Shown here: piece by piece, positions 44,653 to 53,891 of the stretch
How the letters are laid out: each line of letters opens with the position of its first letter
How positions within the stretch are numbered: the stretch's first letter is position 1
NCBI GenBank assembly: GCA_007859835.1
Contig: SJPJ01000001.1
Span: forward strand, 5,012,278 to 5,076,277
Source: Novipirellula herctigrandis
Lineage (GTDB): Bacteria; Planctomycetota; Planctomycetia; Pirellulales; Pirellulaceae
Direction of reading: 5' to 3'
DNA: 64,000 bases
Translations under genes and position numbers: made by a program
Notes under the pieces: generated by a model
The model's input: the letters and a program-made list of their open reading frames with translations, nothing else
What the model was told of the DNA's origin: nothing
Databases searched by the model: none

Positions 44653-45450
44653 CTAATCGCGGTCTTCTTCGGGGTAGGGAATAGGTTGCTCATGCAAGTG
44701 AGCAAGCGCATTGGACGCGGCACGTTGTTCCGCGTCCTTTTTGTTGTTTCCCCAAGCAGCCGTGAACTGTTGGTCCCCAATCACTGCTTCGATCAAAAAC
44801 GCCTTGCGATGATCGGGGCCGATTTCTTTAACGAGTCGATACACGGGAGTACTGGATAACTCCCGTTGGGCGTATTGCTGTAGGACACTTTTGAAATTGC
44901 TGGCTCCTTGGCTTTCGACTGCGATCCGGACTTCGTCTGCCAACCAAATCTTTAGTCGATCGCAAATCACCTCGCTGCCGCCATCAAGATAGACTGCTGC
45001 GACGACGGATTCAAAAACGTCGCTCACAAGCGACTTCGGAAAGCTGCGGTTCCGCGTCACGCCACGGCCAACGATCAAACATCGATCGAGCCCGAGGGAA
45101 CAAGCGATTTTTCCACACGCGCGGCGACTAACGACGTACGATTTGATCTTTGTCAAATCACCCTCGTTGTATTCGGGATACTCCTCGTACAACCATTGGC
45201 ATACCGTCAAACCTAACACTGCGTCGCCGAGAAATTCCAAACGTTCGTTGCTGTCGAGCCGATGCGACGCGCCCGATGCATGAGTGAGAGCGGAAAGAAG
45301 TATTGATTCATCTTTGAACCAATAGTCAATGATTTTTTGGCACTGGGCCAATTTCGAGGCTTGGTCACCTCCATCGACGCCGTCAATATCATCCACTAAG
45401 TGGACATCCGACGCGTCGGGAGATGATGAGTTGGATTCCGATGAGTTCAC
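44653..45450 (-). CDS. rnc: Ribonuclease III
   Basis: A 265-aa protein. Catalytic signature NERLEFLGDAVLGL, the second acidic patch SDVFESVVAAVYLDGG, and a C-terminal dsRNA-binding domain (NFKSVLQQYAQREL, YRLVKEIGPDHRKAF, KKDAEQRAASNALAHL). It cuts double-stranded RNA in rRNA and mRNA maturation. An acidic Ser/Asp-rich extension of about 35 residues precedes the domain, so a later start is conceivable but no nearby Met supports it. Confidence 0.93.
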   Translation of the reverse strand: MNSSESNSSSPDASDVHLVDDIDGVDGGDQASKLAQCQKIIDYWFKDESILLSALTHASGASHRLDSNERLEFLGDAVLGLTVCQWLYEEYPEYNEGDLTKIKSYVVSRRACGKIACSLGLDRCLIVGRGVTRNRSFPKSLVSDVFESVVAAVYLDGGSEVICDRLKIWLADEVRIAVESQGASNFKSVLQQYAQRELSSTPVYRLVKEIGPDHRKAFLIEAVIGDQQFTAAWGNNKKDAEQRAASNALAHLHEQPIPYPEEDRD

Positions 45451-45603
45451 GAAGCTAGCTTACCAATTTTGTCGCGTGACGCTCTCGACAACTGAACGCA
45501 ACCGCTACCGTTCATCCCCAAGATGATTAGCCGTTTCAAAGGCCTATCAGCAACCTTGGTGAGATCTTCGAGCGAGCGAGCCCTTGCCGTACCATGTCAC
45601 ACG

Positions 45604-45637
45604 CCGGCGATCGGGTTTGTGGAAACCCGACCGCCGG
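45604..45637. terminator. Strong hairpin between rnc and the next minus-strand gene
   Basis: Arms ccggcgatcgggttt and aaacccgaccgccgg pair over 15 positions with one mismatch around a 4-nt loop. A second small hairpin (ggtgcgacgacacc) and a T-rich stretch follow on the plus strand. It is downstream of the gene ending at 45698 and could end that transcript, but no T run follows on the minus strand, so the role is uncertain. Confidence 0.5.
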
Positions 45638-45697
45638 GGTGCGACGACACCACAAGTCTACTCTTTTTTCGCAACGAGGAACAGGTTAACTGAGCGG

Positions 45698-46123
45698 TCA
45701 GGAGGCTGGGAAACGCATCTCCAACGGCATATGGTATTTGACCCAACCTGGAAAAACGACACGCGCGATTGCCGGTTGTCCGATCGACATTTTGACCTTT
45801 TGCGAAAACAGCTTGCTATCGTCGCGAATATTTAGAAAGGCTTCCCACGGAATGAATAGAGGTGGATGTCCAATACGAAACGGTAAGAAGATTGATATTC
45901 GAATCCCGTGCTCGGCCGCCACAAAAGTTAACATCGAATGATAGTGAATCGGACCGATCGATCCGGTTCGCATTCGGGCAACAGGACCATCAACTCTGGA
46001 ACGGGCGGGAAACTGTTTTGCCAAAACCCACCATCCGCTCGCCCAACTGAGAACTAGGCAAATGCCACACCACAATAGTGGAATCGAAGCGAGCAGCGCG
46101 GCGCGATAATAGTCGTTCGGCAT
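45698..46123 (-). CDS. Small membrane protein, unknown
   Basis: A 141-aa protein with one or two N-terminal TM helices (AALLASIPLLWCGICLVLSW) and a soluble domain (GIRISIFLPFRIGHPPLFIP, VKMSIGQPAIARVVFP). The Ile/Pro-rich strands suggest a small PH-like or beta domain facing membrane lipids, but no family is recognised. ATG 46123 leaves a 10-nt gap to the PIN-TRAM gene upstream; the two are likely co-transcribed. Confidence 0.65.
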   Translation of the reverse strand: MPNDYYRAALLASIPLLWCGICLVLSWASGWWVLAKQFPARSRVDGPVARMRTGSIGPIHYHSMLTFVAAEHGIRISIFLPFRIGHPPLFIPWEAFLNIRDDSKLFSQKVKMSIGQPAIARVVFPGWVKYHMPLEMRFPAS

Positions 46124-46133
46124 CACCAATCGA

Positions 46134-47141
46134 CTATCGCGTTTCGTGCTTGGCAAAGATCATTTTTCCCGCGTTGGTTTGCAGCGTGCTGGTGACGCGA
46201 ACGTCCAAATCTTGGCCAATCCGATGTCGCGCACCTTCAATCACAACCATCGTTCCATCATCCAAGTATCCGATACCTTGCTCGGGCCCTTCGCCTGCTT
46301 TAATAACCTTGATACGGAAGGTCTCGTCAGGAAGAAACACGGGGCGTAACGCGTTACTGATCTCATTCAAGTTGATCACAGGCACATTGTGAATCTTGGC
46401 GACTTTGTTCAAGTTGAAGTCGCCCGTCACTACTTTTCCGTCGAGGTGCTTGGCCAAGAGCACGAGTTTAAGGTCGACTGTTTGACCAGCCAATTCGGGT
46501 AGCTCGCGATCAAAAATCACCAAGTCGACGCTATCATCAGCTCGCATCCGGTTGAGTACGTCGAGTCCACGTCGACCGCGAGTTCGTCGCAGTTTATCGC
46601 CACTGTCCGCGATCGCCTGCAATTCAGTCAGTGCAAACCGAGGCATGATCAATTGGTTGTCAAAGACTCCTGTCCCCACCAAGTCGGCGATGCGGCCATC
46701 AATCACGACGCTGGTATCAAGTACCAACGGTTTGAATCCCTTTACTTCACGAACAAACTCAACATAGGGAATCAAAAAACGAAAATCGTCTTTGGTTTGT
46801 AGCAGCAGGCTCGTGCAGATATAACACAACAACATCCCAATCGTTAATTGTAGCCCGCGCTCGTTAAACGAAGCGTCGATCAGCGGAGCAACGGCGATCC
46901 ACATGACGTAGGTCAAAAGGACGCCGACGAGCAGTCCGAAATAGATTGCCGAAAGGGTGTCGATCCGTTTTCGAGGCAAGAAAATGTCGGTGATAATCAC
47001 CACTGCCGCCAACGACATGATGCCGGTAAACACCAAGTAGGGAACCGCCGTGGGCGTGTCACTTGAAAGCGAAGAAATGATAAAGGTCGAAACGCCTCCG
47101 GCAAAAAGCAGGAATACGCAGCGTAAGATGATCAGGGCCAT
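46134..47141 (-). CDS. PIN-TRAM domain membrane protein (YacL-like)
   Basis: A 335-aa protein. Four TM helices (about 1-130) are followed by a PIN nuclease domain (KPLVLDTSVVIDGRIADLV, ALTELQAIADSGDKLRRTRG, VVTGDFNLNKVAKIHNVPV) with conserved Asp residues, and a C-terminal TRAM domain (GIGYLDDGTMVVIEGARHRI). The family is widespread in Gram-positives and planctomycetes, and a role as RNase is inferred from the fold. Start ATG 47141 is supported by the TM segment beginning directly (MALIILRCVFLLFAGG). Confidence 0.88.
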   Translation of the reverse strand: MALIILRCVFLLFAGGVSTFIISSLSSDTPTAVPYLVFTGIMSLAAVVIITDIFLPRKRIDTLSAIYFGLLVGVLLTYVMWIAVAPLIDASFNERGLQLTIGMLLCYICTSLLLQTKDDFRFLIPYVEFVREVKGFKPLVLDTSVVIDGRIADLVGTGVFDNQLIMPRFALTELQAIADSGDKLRRTRGRRGLDVLNRMRADDSVDLVIFDRELPELAGQTVDLKLVLLAKHLDGKVVTGDFNLNKVAKIHNVPVINLNEISNALRPVFLPDETFRIKVIKAGEGPEQGIGYLDDGTMVVIEGARHRIGQDLDVRVTSTLQTNAGKMIFAKHETR

Positions 47142-47571
47142 TGGGCTTGGACAGAGTAGGGGGTTAAGTCGAATCGGATAGCCAACATAACGATAAAGGC
47201 GTCGGCAAAACGAAAAGGAATAACGGATAGTGTAGATGAGCCATCTAGTGTGACCCAAGGGGATAATTCGAAACAGTACCTTGGTTTGCTCGATAGTTTG
47301 GAAAAATCCCTAGGATCGTTACGCATCGACGACAAGAAGGGTTTTGCGGGACCAGCCATCGACGGCTTTCGTGTTCGCCGCAGTAGCCGGAATGATCCAG
47401 TAAATCGCTGCAACGGGTACAAGCCAACCCGTGAGCCCGACGAAGGTCTGGCGAAATTGTGGTCCGATGACCCCTTAAACTCACCGCCTGACCTACGTTT
47501 TCCTGAACGCACGTCCGGTTTCCCGGCCGAGTGTTTCTCAAAAGAAAAAATGGATCGAAGGGAAATGGGCA
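47142..47571. other. 430-nt divergent intergenic region
   Basis: No convincing gene. Several open frames overlap on both strands, none with a domain or a signal peptide. One minus-strand frame from 47474 to 47319 has no start codon but reads like part of a membrane protein (GLTGWLVPVAAIYWIIPAT), so a decayed gene is possible. Promoters for both neighbours should lie here. Confidence 0.4.
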
Positions 47572-48087
47572 ATGTCACCTCCTAAACAGACGAAAAAGCT
47601 AACGATGATCTCGCCGCGATTTTCAATCCCTACGCTCGCGTTTGTCGCCATCCTCTCAGTCATTTCTTTTGCGAGTGGATGTTCGAGCGAGTCGGATTTG
47701 ACGAGCGCCATTGACAGCCACGCCCACCGAAATACGGCCAACTTGACCATGTTTGAAGCAGCAGGCGAGTCGACGACGACCCCAATCTCCTATCAACCGA
47801 AGTACCCTGATCGGGTCGATCCGTTCCGTTTTCCCGGCGATGAAATGCCGAACTCCGAAAGAAAAAGCAAGTCGAGCGTTGAAAAAGCAACGCAAGTGGA
47901 AGTGCTTGGATTTGCGAATTTGGGAGAGCCGAAAGTGATTCTGCGGACGAAGAAATCCACCTGTGCGCTCGCGGTCGGGGAAACGCGTGATGGCGTCGAA
48001 GTGACCGACATCACGCCTCCTGCGGTCAAACTCAAATCTGGCAACCTGGTCTGGATCGTCACCATGTTCGACCAAGAAAAGAACTAG
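47572..48087 (+). CDS. Lipoprotein, unknown function
   Basis: A 171-aa protein with a lipoprotein signal ending SVISFASGCSSES. The mature part has a spacer and a small beta domain (VEVLGFANLGEPKVILRTKK, GVEVTDITPPAVKLKSGNLV) reminiscent of the periplasmic domain of PilP/GspC-type proteins. The start at 47572 has AAGGGAAA upstream; ATG 47605 would also leave a complete signal. Confidence 0.65.
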   Translation: MSPPKQTKKLTMISPRFSIPTLAFVAILSVISFASGCSSESDLTSAIDSHAHRNTANLTMFEAAGESTTTPISYQPKYPDRVDPFRFPGDEMPNSERKSKSSVEKATQVEVLGFANLGEPKVILRTKKSTCALAVGETRDGVEVTDITPPAVKLKSGNLVWIVTMFDQEKN

Positions 48088-48206
48088 CATCGTTTTTTGC
48101 CGACGCAATGCTGCGTCAATAACTCCGCGCCTTGATCGATGTAGCCCTGCTATCGATAGCCTGCAAAGCGGTTTGCGTCTGTTCCAGCCATCCCACACCG
48201 CCTGCC

Positions 48207-49304
48207 TTAGAACTCAACGTGCCTGACGCCGCCAATTTCGTCGAAATGACCGATGTTCATCAAGACGCCACCCGAACCGGGGAATTCTGCGACGAACGCT
48301 GGGTCACAAACCATGATGGGCGGCGCAAACGTCAGCGTGATCGTCGAGAGAGCAGAGAGGTAAGACAAGCCCATTGAGAGGGCAACGAACCACGGAAGTT
48401 GTCCCGCAGCCATGCGCAGTAACTGGTCTTGTTTGGCACGCGAGAGTTCTTTTTCGATTGCGTATTGTCCGATCACATCGTCGCGTTCCAGCGGGTTAGT
48501 CAACGCCAACATTTCGTCGAACGTGCAACCATGACTGCGACATTTTTGATGTGCTCGCAATGCACGGAGCGCTGTCTTTCGTCGCTGAAATTCTAGTTTT
48601 GCGTGGTACGCATCCACGATCTTCTTGCGACGTTGCATCACGAATTTGGCAATCTCGCGAGGCAATGCCAAACTGGTGTGAGCCGCCTGACGAATAAACT
48701 GTTTACCACGACGTGGGATGTACAATCTGCGGTATTCGGTAAACACTTCTTGCTGAATGGTTTCAATCGCCGTCATTACATCTTCGCGAGACGTAAACAC
48801 AAGATCGTCACCGACTTCCACGCAAAGCGGTTTGAGGTAATAGACTTTGACTCCGGTTCTTCTTCCTGGTCCGGCAAGAAACTCGTCAAGCCGAGTTTGA
48901 ACACAGTCGGGGATGGCGTCCGTAATCCGGTCGAAGTGTTGCCGTTCCGTGACGCTGACAAACAGTCGTCCTTTGGGTAAACGAATCGATGCTTTTGCCA
49001 GTTCTATCTCGCGCACTTGAGTGAACCGATCACGATGCTCTCGTTCGACCGAAGCCCAACGTTTGCTCTTTGACGTCGGCAGACCGGATTGTTGGAGCAT
49101 TGATTCGGCCATCTCTTTGTTCGAATCTTTTGGCGGGACCCAAACTGGAGCGTCGACCCACGTTCCGAACGGTTTCAGTTCTTGTTCCAGTGTGAATGGC
49201 TTCGAGGTGGCGGGATCAACTTCCGATGGTTTGGCACGAACAGCTGATTTGTCTCGCACGACTGAGTTTTCTCGAACAGTTGTGTCCACAAACGTTGTGG
49301 TCAT
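48207..49304 (-). CDS. Hypothetical protein with C-terminal hydrophobic segment
   Basis: A 365-aa protein. The N-terminal third is polar; the middle contains DCVQTRLDEFLAGPGRRTGV and YYLKPLCVEVGDDLVF; then a basic helical part (FVMQRRKKIVDAYHAKLEFQ, ALRAHQKCRSHGCTFDEMLA) and a hydrophobic region (LPWFVALSMGLSYLSALSTI). No known family. The gene stands alone and is divergent from the secreted protein gene at 49683. Confidence 0.6.
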   Translation of the reverse strand: MTTTFVDTTVRENSVVRDKSAVRAKPSEVDPATSKPFTLEQELKPFGTWVDAPVWVPPKDSNKEMAESMLQQSGLPTSKSKRWASVEREHRDRFTQVREIELAKASIRLPKGRLFVSVTERQHFDRITDAIPDCVQTRLDEFLAGPGRRTGVKVYYLKPLCVEVGDDLVFTSREDVMTAIETIQQEVFTEYRRLYIPRRGKQFIRQAAHTSLALPREIAKFVMQRRKKIVDAYHAKLEFQRRKTALRALRAHQKCRSHGCTFDEMLALTNPLERDDVIGQYAIEKELSRAKQDQLLRMAAGQLPWFVALSMGLSYLSALSTITLTFAPPIMVCDPAFVAEFPGSGGVLMNIGHFDEIGGVRHVEF

Positions 49305-49682
49305 GCTAACGCTCCTATTGACGACTTCTTGGAAACGAAAAGAACGATTGCGAACGAAAACGTCGCAAGCGAAAAACGATGGCGTACAGTAGCGAGGCCC
49401 GAATTAATTATCATTGGGGCGCTGAATTCAGGAATAGATTTCGATTCAGTATATGCGATGATTGCCCTCCAAAGTCAATCGGTTTTGTCGTTTTTCCGTC
49501 AATACTAAGGGGTTGCTGGCTTAACAATCGAAGGCGAGCCTTGCCCCCGACGGGGCTCGGGCAGATTTCACATTTGCATATTCCGAAAGGCACTCGTCAT
49601 AGGGTGCCAACAATTCGTCACTAGGAACGGTAAAATTCGTGGTTGTTCACATTCCCGTTCCGATTTTTGGAAAAGCAAACCG
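49305..49682. other. 378-nt divergent intergenic region
   Basis: Lies between two divergent genes and must contain their promoters. The only structure seen is an imperfect GC-rich inverted repeat near 49530-49560 (gagccttgcccccgacgggg). No coding frame of interest. Confidence 0.5.
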
Positions 49683-51410
49683 TTGTCTATCCGATCCTTG
49701 ATCTCTGTTTTTTTGTGTCTCTTGCATTGCTTGGCCGTTGGGGCGCAAGTGCCGTTGGCGCAGAACGATCGCGCTCGAATTATCACGACCGGTTGGAATG
49801 CTCCGACCGCTCAACAATTTGCGAGAGATTATCGTCAATTTGCCAAGTTGCCTTTTTCAGGCAGCGTCGTGGTTGTCCGGGCGGAGGGTTCACCTGTTGA
49901 TCCGCTATCGAAAGCACATTCCGTCGAGGCTTGGGACAATGTCTCGTTCTCGTCGACTGAAATTGCGTTGGATTCTTTGTCAGCCGGTCAGGGGGCGGGC
50001 AGCTATTTGATTTTGAAAGCGAATCCTGGAGATACGGATTGGTTCGATGACCAAGCGTGGCAGCGAGTCGTCGACCGCTGGCGAATCGCGGCTCGATTGG
50101 CCAAACGTGGCAAACTTCGTGGTTTGCTGTTTGATCCGGAACCGTACAAGAAACCGTTCAAACAATTCGAATACAATGCTCAAGCGAATGCAGCGGAGCA
50201 TGCCTTCGGTGATTACGCCGTAATGGCTCAGAAGCGTGGCCATGAAGTGATGACGGCCATCGCGGAAGAATATCCCGAGATGGAATTGGCAAGCTATTTT
50301 TGGATGAGCTATTTGGTCAATCATCATGGTTATCGCGGACCTTCGCCGATCAATGGCAACGACCTTCGTCGCGAGGATTATGATTGGTGTTTGGCCGGAC
50401 ATGCTTACGGATTGCTACCCTCGTTTTTGACAGGGTTGCTCGAAGCGTCGCCAGCGGAATTTCGGCTGATCGACGGTTGTGAGTACGGCTATTGGTTAAC
50501 CGAACCGAATGAGTTTGCCAAACTTGCTCACGATGTCCGCACGCGAGGTCGAATGTTAGTCGATGCTAGCGTGCGAAAAAAATATGACGCTCAAATGCGA
50601 GTTGGTTTTCCCGTGTTTGTCGACATCGTTGAACCAACCATTATTCCAAAGTGGGTGATCTCTCCTGAAGTCACAGACCGATTGGCAGTGCTTCGTCGCC
50701 AATTGACCATGGCGATCCAAGCAGGCGACGGCTTCGTGTGGTTGTACGGTGAACGTGGTCGTTGGTGGCCCGATCCAACCAATACGGCGCTGTGGCACAA
50801 CAAAGACGTCTATCCGCTTTGGTCCGATCGAATTGCCGGCTGTGTGGAAGTGATTGGTGAGGTGCGTGATTCGGTTGAGCCGGCATCCCTGCCATACGTT
50901 CCTGCGTTGCCGATTTCTCCTGCGATTATCGGTCCGCCAATCGTTTTCGAAAATTGGACAACATGGGTGCATCCTGAATCAGATGGTCAAGTAAAATTTC
51001 TTGATCCTACCAGCGGCAATCAACTGACGGATAAACCGGAAACTGAACGAAAAGCCGTGATCGAGATTCGCGGCGCCAAAAACGCTGCGGCGCTTTGCTC
51101 CTTTCCAGTTACACCCGGCCAACGCTATCGTGTATCCGCCAAAGCTCGCCAAAATGGTCGTGGGCTAATCAAGATGGCGTTGCGGTTTCGGGATGACAAA
51201 AACAATTGGTTGGTCAAGCGTGGTATTGATTCAATTGTCTACCCACACAATGGCGATCCAAACACATGGCGAACGATAGAGGGCGATGCAGTTGTTCCTG
51301 AGGGAGCCGCTCATTTGGTTGTGACGCTGGCCGCGAAAAACCAAATTGGATCGACTGATTTCGCCGAGTTCGGTTCTTTTCAAGGGCATCTTTTGAAAGA
51401 ATCGAATTAG
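49683..51410 (+). CDS. Secreted TIM-barrel-like protein with C-terminal carbohydrate-binding-like domain
   Basis: A 575-aa exported protein. The TTG start at 49683 gives a signal peptide (ISVFLCLLHCLAVGAQ). The catalytic-type barrel is suggested by RGLLFDPEPYKKPFKQFEY, YAVMAQKRGHEVMTAIAEEY, ASYFWMSYLVNHHGY, FRLIDGCEYGYWLTEPNEF and AGDGFVWLYGERGRWWP; the conserved acidic residues on strand ends are typical of glycosidases, but no GH family can be named. The C-terminal 150 residues (FPVTPGQRYRVSAKARQNGR, TWRTIEGDAVVPEGAAHLVV) resemble a CBM4/9-type beta-sandwich. Confidence 0.65.
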   Translation: MSIRSLISVFLCLLHCLAVGAQVPLAQNDRARIITTGWNAPTAQQFARDYRQFAKLPFSGSVVVVRAEGSPVDPLSKAHSVEAWDNVSFSSTEIALDSLSAGQGAGSYLILKANPGDTDWFDDQAWQRVVDRWRIAARLAKRGKLRGLLFDPEPYKKPFKQFEYNAQANAAEHAFGDYAVMAQKRGHEVMTAIAEEYPEMELASYFWMSYLVNHHGYRGPSPINGNDLRREDYDWCLAGHAYGLLPSFLTGLLEASPAEFRLIDGCEYGYWLTEPNEFAKLAHDVRTRGRMLVDASVRKKYDAQMRVGFPVFVDIVEPTIIPKWVISPEVTDRLAVLRRQLTMAIQAGDGFVWLYGERGRWWPDPTNTALWHNKDVYPLWSDRIAGCVEVIGEVRDSVEPASLPYVPALPISPAIIGPPIVFENWTTWVHPESDGQVKFLDPTSGNQLTDKPETERKAVIEIRGAKNAAALCSFPVTPGQRYRVSAKARQNGRGLIKMALRFRDDKNNWLVKRGIDSIVYPHNGDPNTWRTIEGDAVVPEGAAHLVVTLAAKNQIGSTDFAEFGSFQGHLLKESN

Positions 51411-51449
51411 GTGCATGGGGTTTGTCATGTCACATGAGGCATCTCACCT

Positions 51450-53675
51450 CTAACTCGCATCGATTTCAACGACGACGCCTTTGAAGGCGGGCGTTTTGCT
51501 TTTGGGGTCAGCCTGACGCGACACAAGGACATTGGCTTCGGGGTAGTACATCAAAGCGTTTCCCGGACGAATCATCTCGTATTCTCTCACCAAAATATTC
51601 GCTAGTTGGCCGGTCTCGCTTTTGACGGTGACCCGTTGATCATGTTGGAGACTCAACCGTTGGATATCCTCGGGGTGTATCAGAATCACATCACGACGAT
51701 TTTGGTTGCGATAGACATCTTCTTCTTCATAGACGACGGTGTTGAATTGGCCCTCGCTGCGAACGGTCATCAGTCGCAGGTTCTGATTCCCGGTTCCTTT
51801 GAGCGGTGGGATTTCGTGGATATGAAAGATGCCACGGCCATCGTCGGTATTGAACCGAGGCTGATGGAAGGTGCGGCCGCCGATCTGAAACTCCTCTTTC
51901 GAGTCGTCGATCGCAGCGATTTTCTCGTAACCGGGCACGACCGCCCCGATCCAATCTCGGATGGTCGCCGTCCGCTGCATTGCTTCCCAGTTAATACCCG
52001 GTGCATTGGCAATATCCGGTGCATTGGCAACACCCGGTGCATCGGAAAGTAGCATACGCCCGAGCGTTGCGATCACTTCCACTTCGCTGCGCGGGCCAGG
52101 GACTCGTCGCGGGCCTCCGTCACTCATACGAACGAAATTGAACATTGACTCTTGCGTGGTCGGTTGAGGTTCTTCATCGCGAGCCAGAACGGGCAAGATG
52201 ATCGTTTCTGCGGCTAAACCATGAGCGTGTCCAGTGTTCATCGTTGTGCTCATCATGACGTTCATGTCCAACCGCGACAATGCTTCGGCAGCGTAGGTCG
52301 AATCAGGGTTGGATCCGTAAAGATTTCCCCCCAAACAAAAACCAACTTTCATTTCATCGTTGTGTGCCGCTTCGATGCATGCCAACGTGTCTTTGCCCTC
52401 GGTTGTGGGAAGATCAATTCCGAATTGGGAATGCAACGAATCAAAAATCTGTTTTCTCAATCGTGGCTGGACGCCCATCGATCCGACGCCTTGCACATTG
52501 CTGTGTCCGCGGATCGGCATCATGCCGCTGCCCGGTTTACCGATCATTCCTCGTGCCATCGCTAGCGAGGCGATCGCTTGCACATTTTCGACGCCATGTG
52601 CATGGTGGGTGATCCCCATCGTCCATGCGAATACCACGCGGTCGGATTCGCCGTAAACTTTTGCGATGGTCTCAATCTCACTTCGAGCGACACCTGATTT
52701 TGCTTCGATCTCTTGCCACGACAAATGGTCGAGGGTCGCAAGCCACTCGTCGGTGCCACGGCAATGGTGTTCGAGGAACGACTTGTCGAGTGTCCCGGCT
52801 TGTTTGACCGCTTTGGCGATTCCCCAAAGCAGTGCCAAGTCGCCACCGATGTGCGGTTGAACATAGTGGCTGGCGATCTTGGTTCCTAAGATCAGAGAGA
52901 TTGGATCACTGGGGACGCGAAATTTGATCAATCCGGTTTCGCGGACGGGATTGATCACGATTATTTTTCCGCCGCGCCGACGAAGATGCATCATCGAGGT
53001 CATCAATCGCGGATGGTTGCTCGCAGGATTGCCACCGATTAGAAACACCAAATCCGCTTTGTCGATATCGTCAAGGACAATCGTTGCGGTGGGGCTGCCG
53101 ATCGTTGACATCAATCCCACACCGCTGGCCTGGTGGCAATAGTAGCTGCAGTTGTTGATGTTGTTGGTGCCGTAGACGCGGGCGAGTAGTTGCAGCAAAA
53201 AGCCCGCTTCGTTGCTGCTGCGTCCGCTGAAGTACCAAAACGTCTCGTCCGGAGGTGTCGCTTTGAGTTTCTCGGCGATCGATTTGAACGCCTCTTGCCA
53301 GGTGATCACTTCGTAGTGGTCCGTTCCTCTACGCCAGCGGAGTGGATGGATTAGCCGGCCGAGGTTCTCGAGTTGGCGAGGCGACATGGTTTGGAGTTCA
53401 GAAACGGGCGTTTTGGCCCACAAGGTCGGCTCGATCGCCGGTTGCATATCCGCGACCATCGCCTGCATGCTCTTTTTGCAGACTTCCGGGAACGCTCCCT
53501 TTTCGTTCACCATGCCACCTTTTTGGCCCCCCATCCCGAGCGCACAGGTCTTGCAGGCGTTGCGACTGCGGAGGGCTTTGAACAATTTCCAAACGCCTCC
53601 CGCTTCACGTCCTTTCTTCCACGTGTATCGGATCGCGAGAAATCCGCCGCCGCTGCTTACTTTCACAGGTCGCAC
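51450..53675 (-). CDS. Molybdopterin oxidoreductase, YdeP/FdhF-like
   Basis: A 741-aa protein of the formate dehydrogenase/DMSO reductase superfamily, closest in layout to YdeP: N-terminal ACKTCALGMGGQKGG (a CxxC that may bind an iron-sulfur cluster), EVITWQEAFKSIAEKLKATP, YFSGRSSNEAGFLLQLLAR, NNCSYYCHQASGVG (likely metal-ligand Cys region), LVFLIGGNPASNHPRLMTSM and GNLYGSNPDSTYAAEAL. The C-terminal beta domain (VILIHPEDIQRLSLQHDQRV) binds the cofactor. No partner subunits are adjacent. The substrate is unknown; YdeP is linked to acid resistance in E. coli. GTG 53675 and GTG 53666 are both possible starts. An 18-bp repeat encodes VANAPDIANAPG. Confidence 0.8.
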   Translation of the reverse strand: MRPVKVSSGGGFLAIRYTWKKGREAGGVWKLFKALRSRNACKTCALGMGGQKGGMVNEKGAFPEVCKKSMQAMVADMQPAIEPTLWAKTPVSELQTMSPRQLENLGRLIHPLRWRRGTDHYEVITWQEAFKSIAEKLKATPPDETFWYFSGRSSNEAGFLLQLLARVYGTNNINNCSYYCHQASGVGLMSTIGSPTATIVLDDIDKADLVFLIGGNPASNHPRLMTSMMHLRRRGGKIIVINPVRETGLIKFRVPSDPISLILGTKIASHYVQPHIGGDLALLWGIAKAVKQAGTLDKSFLEHHCRGTDEWLATLDHLSWQEIEAKSGVARSEIETIAKVYGESDRVVFAWTMGITHHAHGVENVQAIASLAMARGMIGKPGSGMMPIRGHSNVQGVGSMGVQPRLRKQIFDSLHSQFGIDLPTTEGKDTLACIEAAHNDEMKVGFCLGGNLYGSNPDSTYAAEALSRLDMNVMMSTTMNTGHAHGLAAETIILPVLARDEEPQPTTQESMFNFVRMSDGGPRRVPGPRSEVEVIATLGRMLLSDAPGVANAPDIANAPGINWEAMQRTATIRDWIGAVVPGYEKIAAIDDSKEEFQIGGRTFHQPRFNTDDGRGIFHIHEIPPLKGTGNQNLRLMTVRSEGQFNTVVYEEEDVYRNQNRRDVILIHPEDIQRLSLQHDQRVTVKSETGQLANILVREYEMIRPGNALMYYPEANVLVSRQADPKSKTPAFKGVVVEIDAS
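51998..52045. repeat. 18-bp in-frame tandem repeat
   Basis: Units ccggtgcattggcaatat (51998), ccggtgcattggcaacac (52016) and a partial third copy (52034). On the minus strand they give repeated ANAP(G/D) in a loop of the oxidoreductase. Confidence 0.9.
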
Positions 53676-53891
53676 CTATATCTTCTATCGCAGTGAAAAA
53701 CCGTAGCAATTTCTGGGCTTGTTTATACTCGATCGAACGCTGATTTGCTGAGGTTTTGCGGTTCTTTAGGTGTTGTAGAGTTTGTTCTTTCTACCTATGG
53801 TTCCTCGCGACTTGCTGGATGCGTATATTCCAGCATTCTCTATAGACGGCATATTTGCCGCATACGCCCCCTAATATCCAGCTGCACTTCG

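Noticed and set aside
47250..47585. 111-codon plus-strand frame before the lipoprotein
   Set aside because: No start signal, no domain, and it overlaps the lipoprotein start; composition is unlike that of the neighbours.
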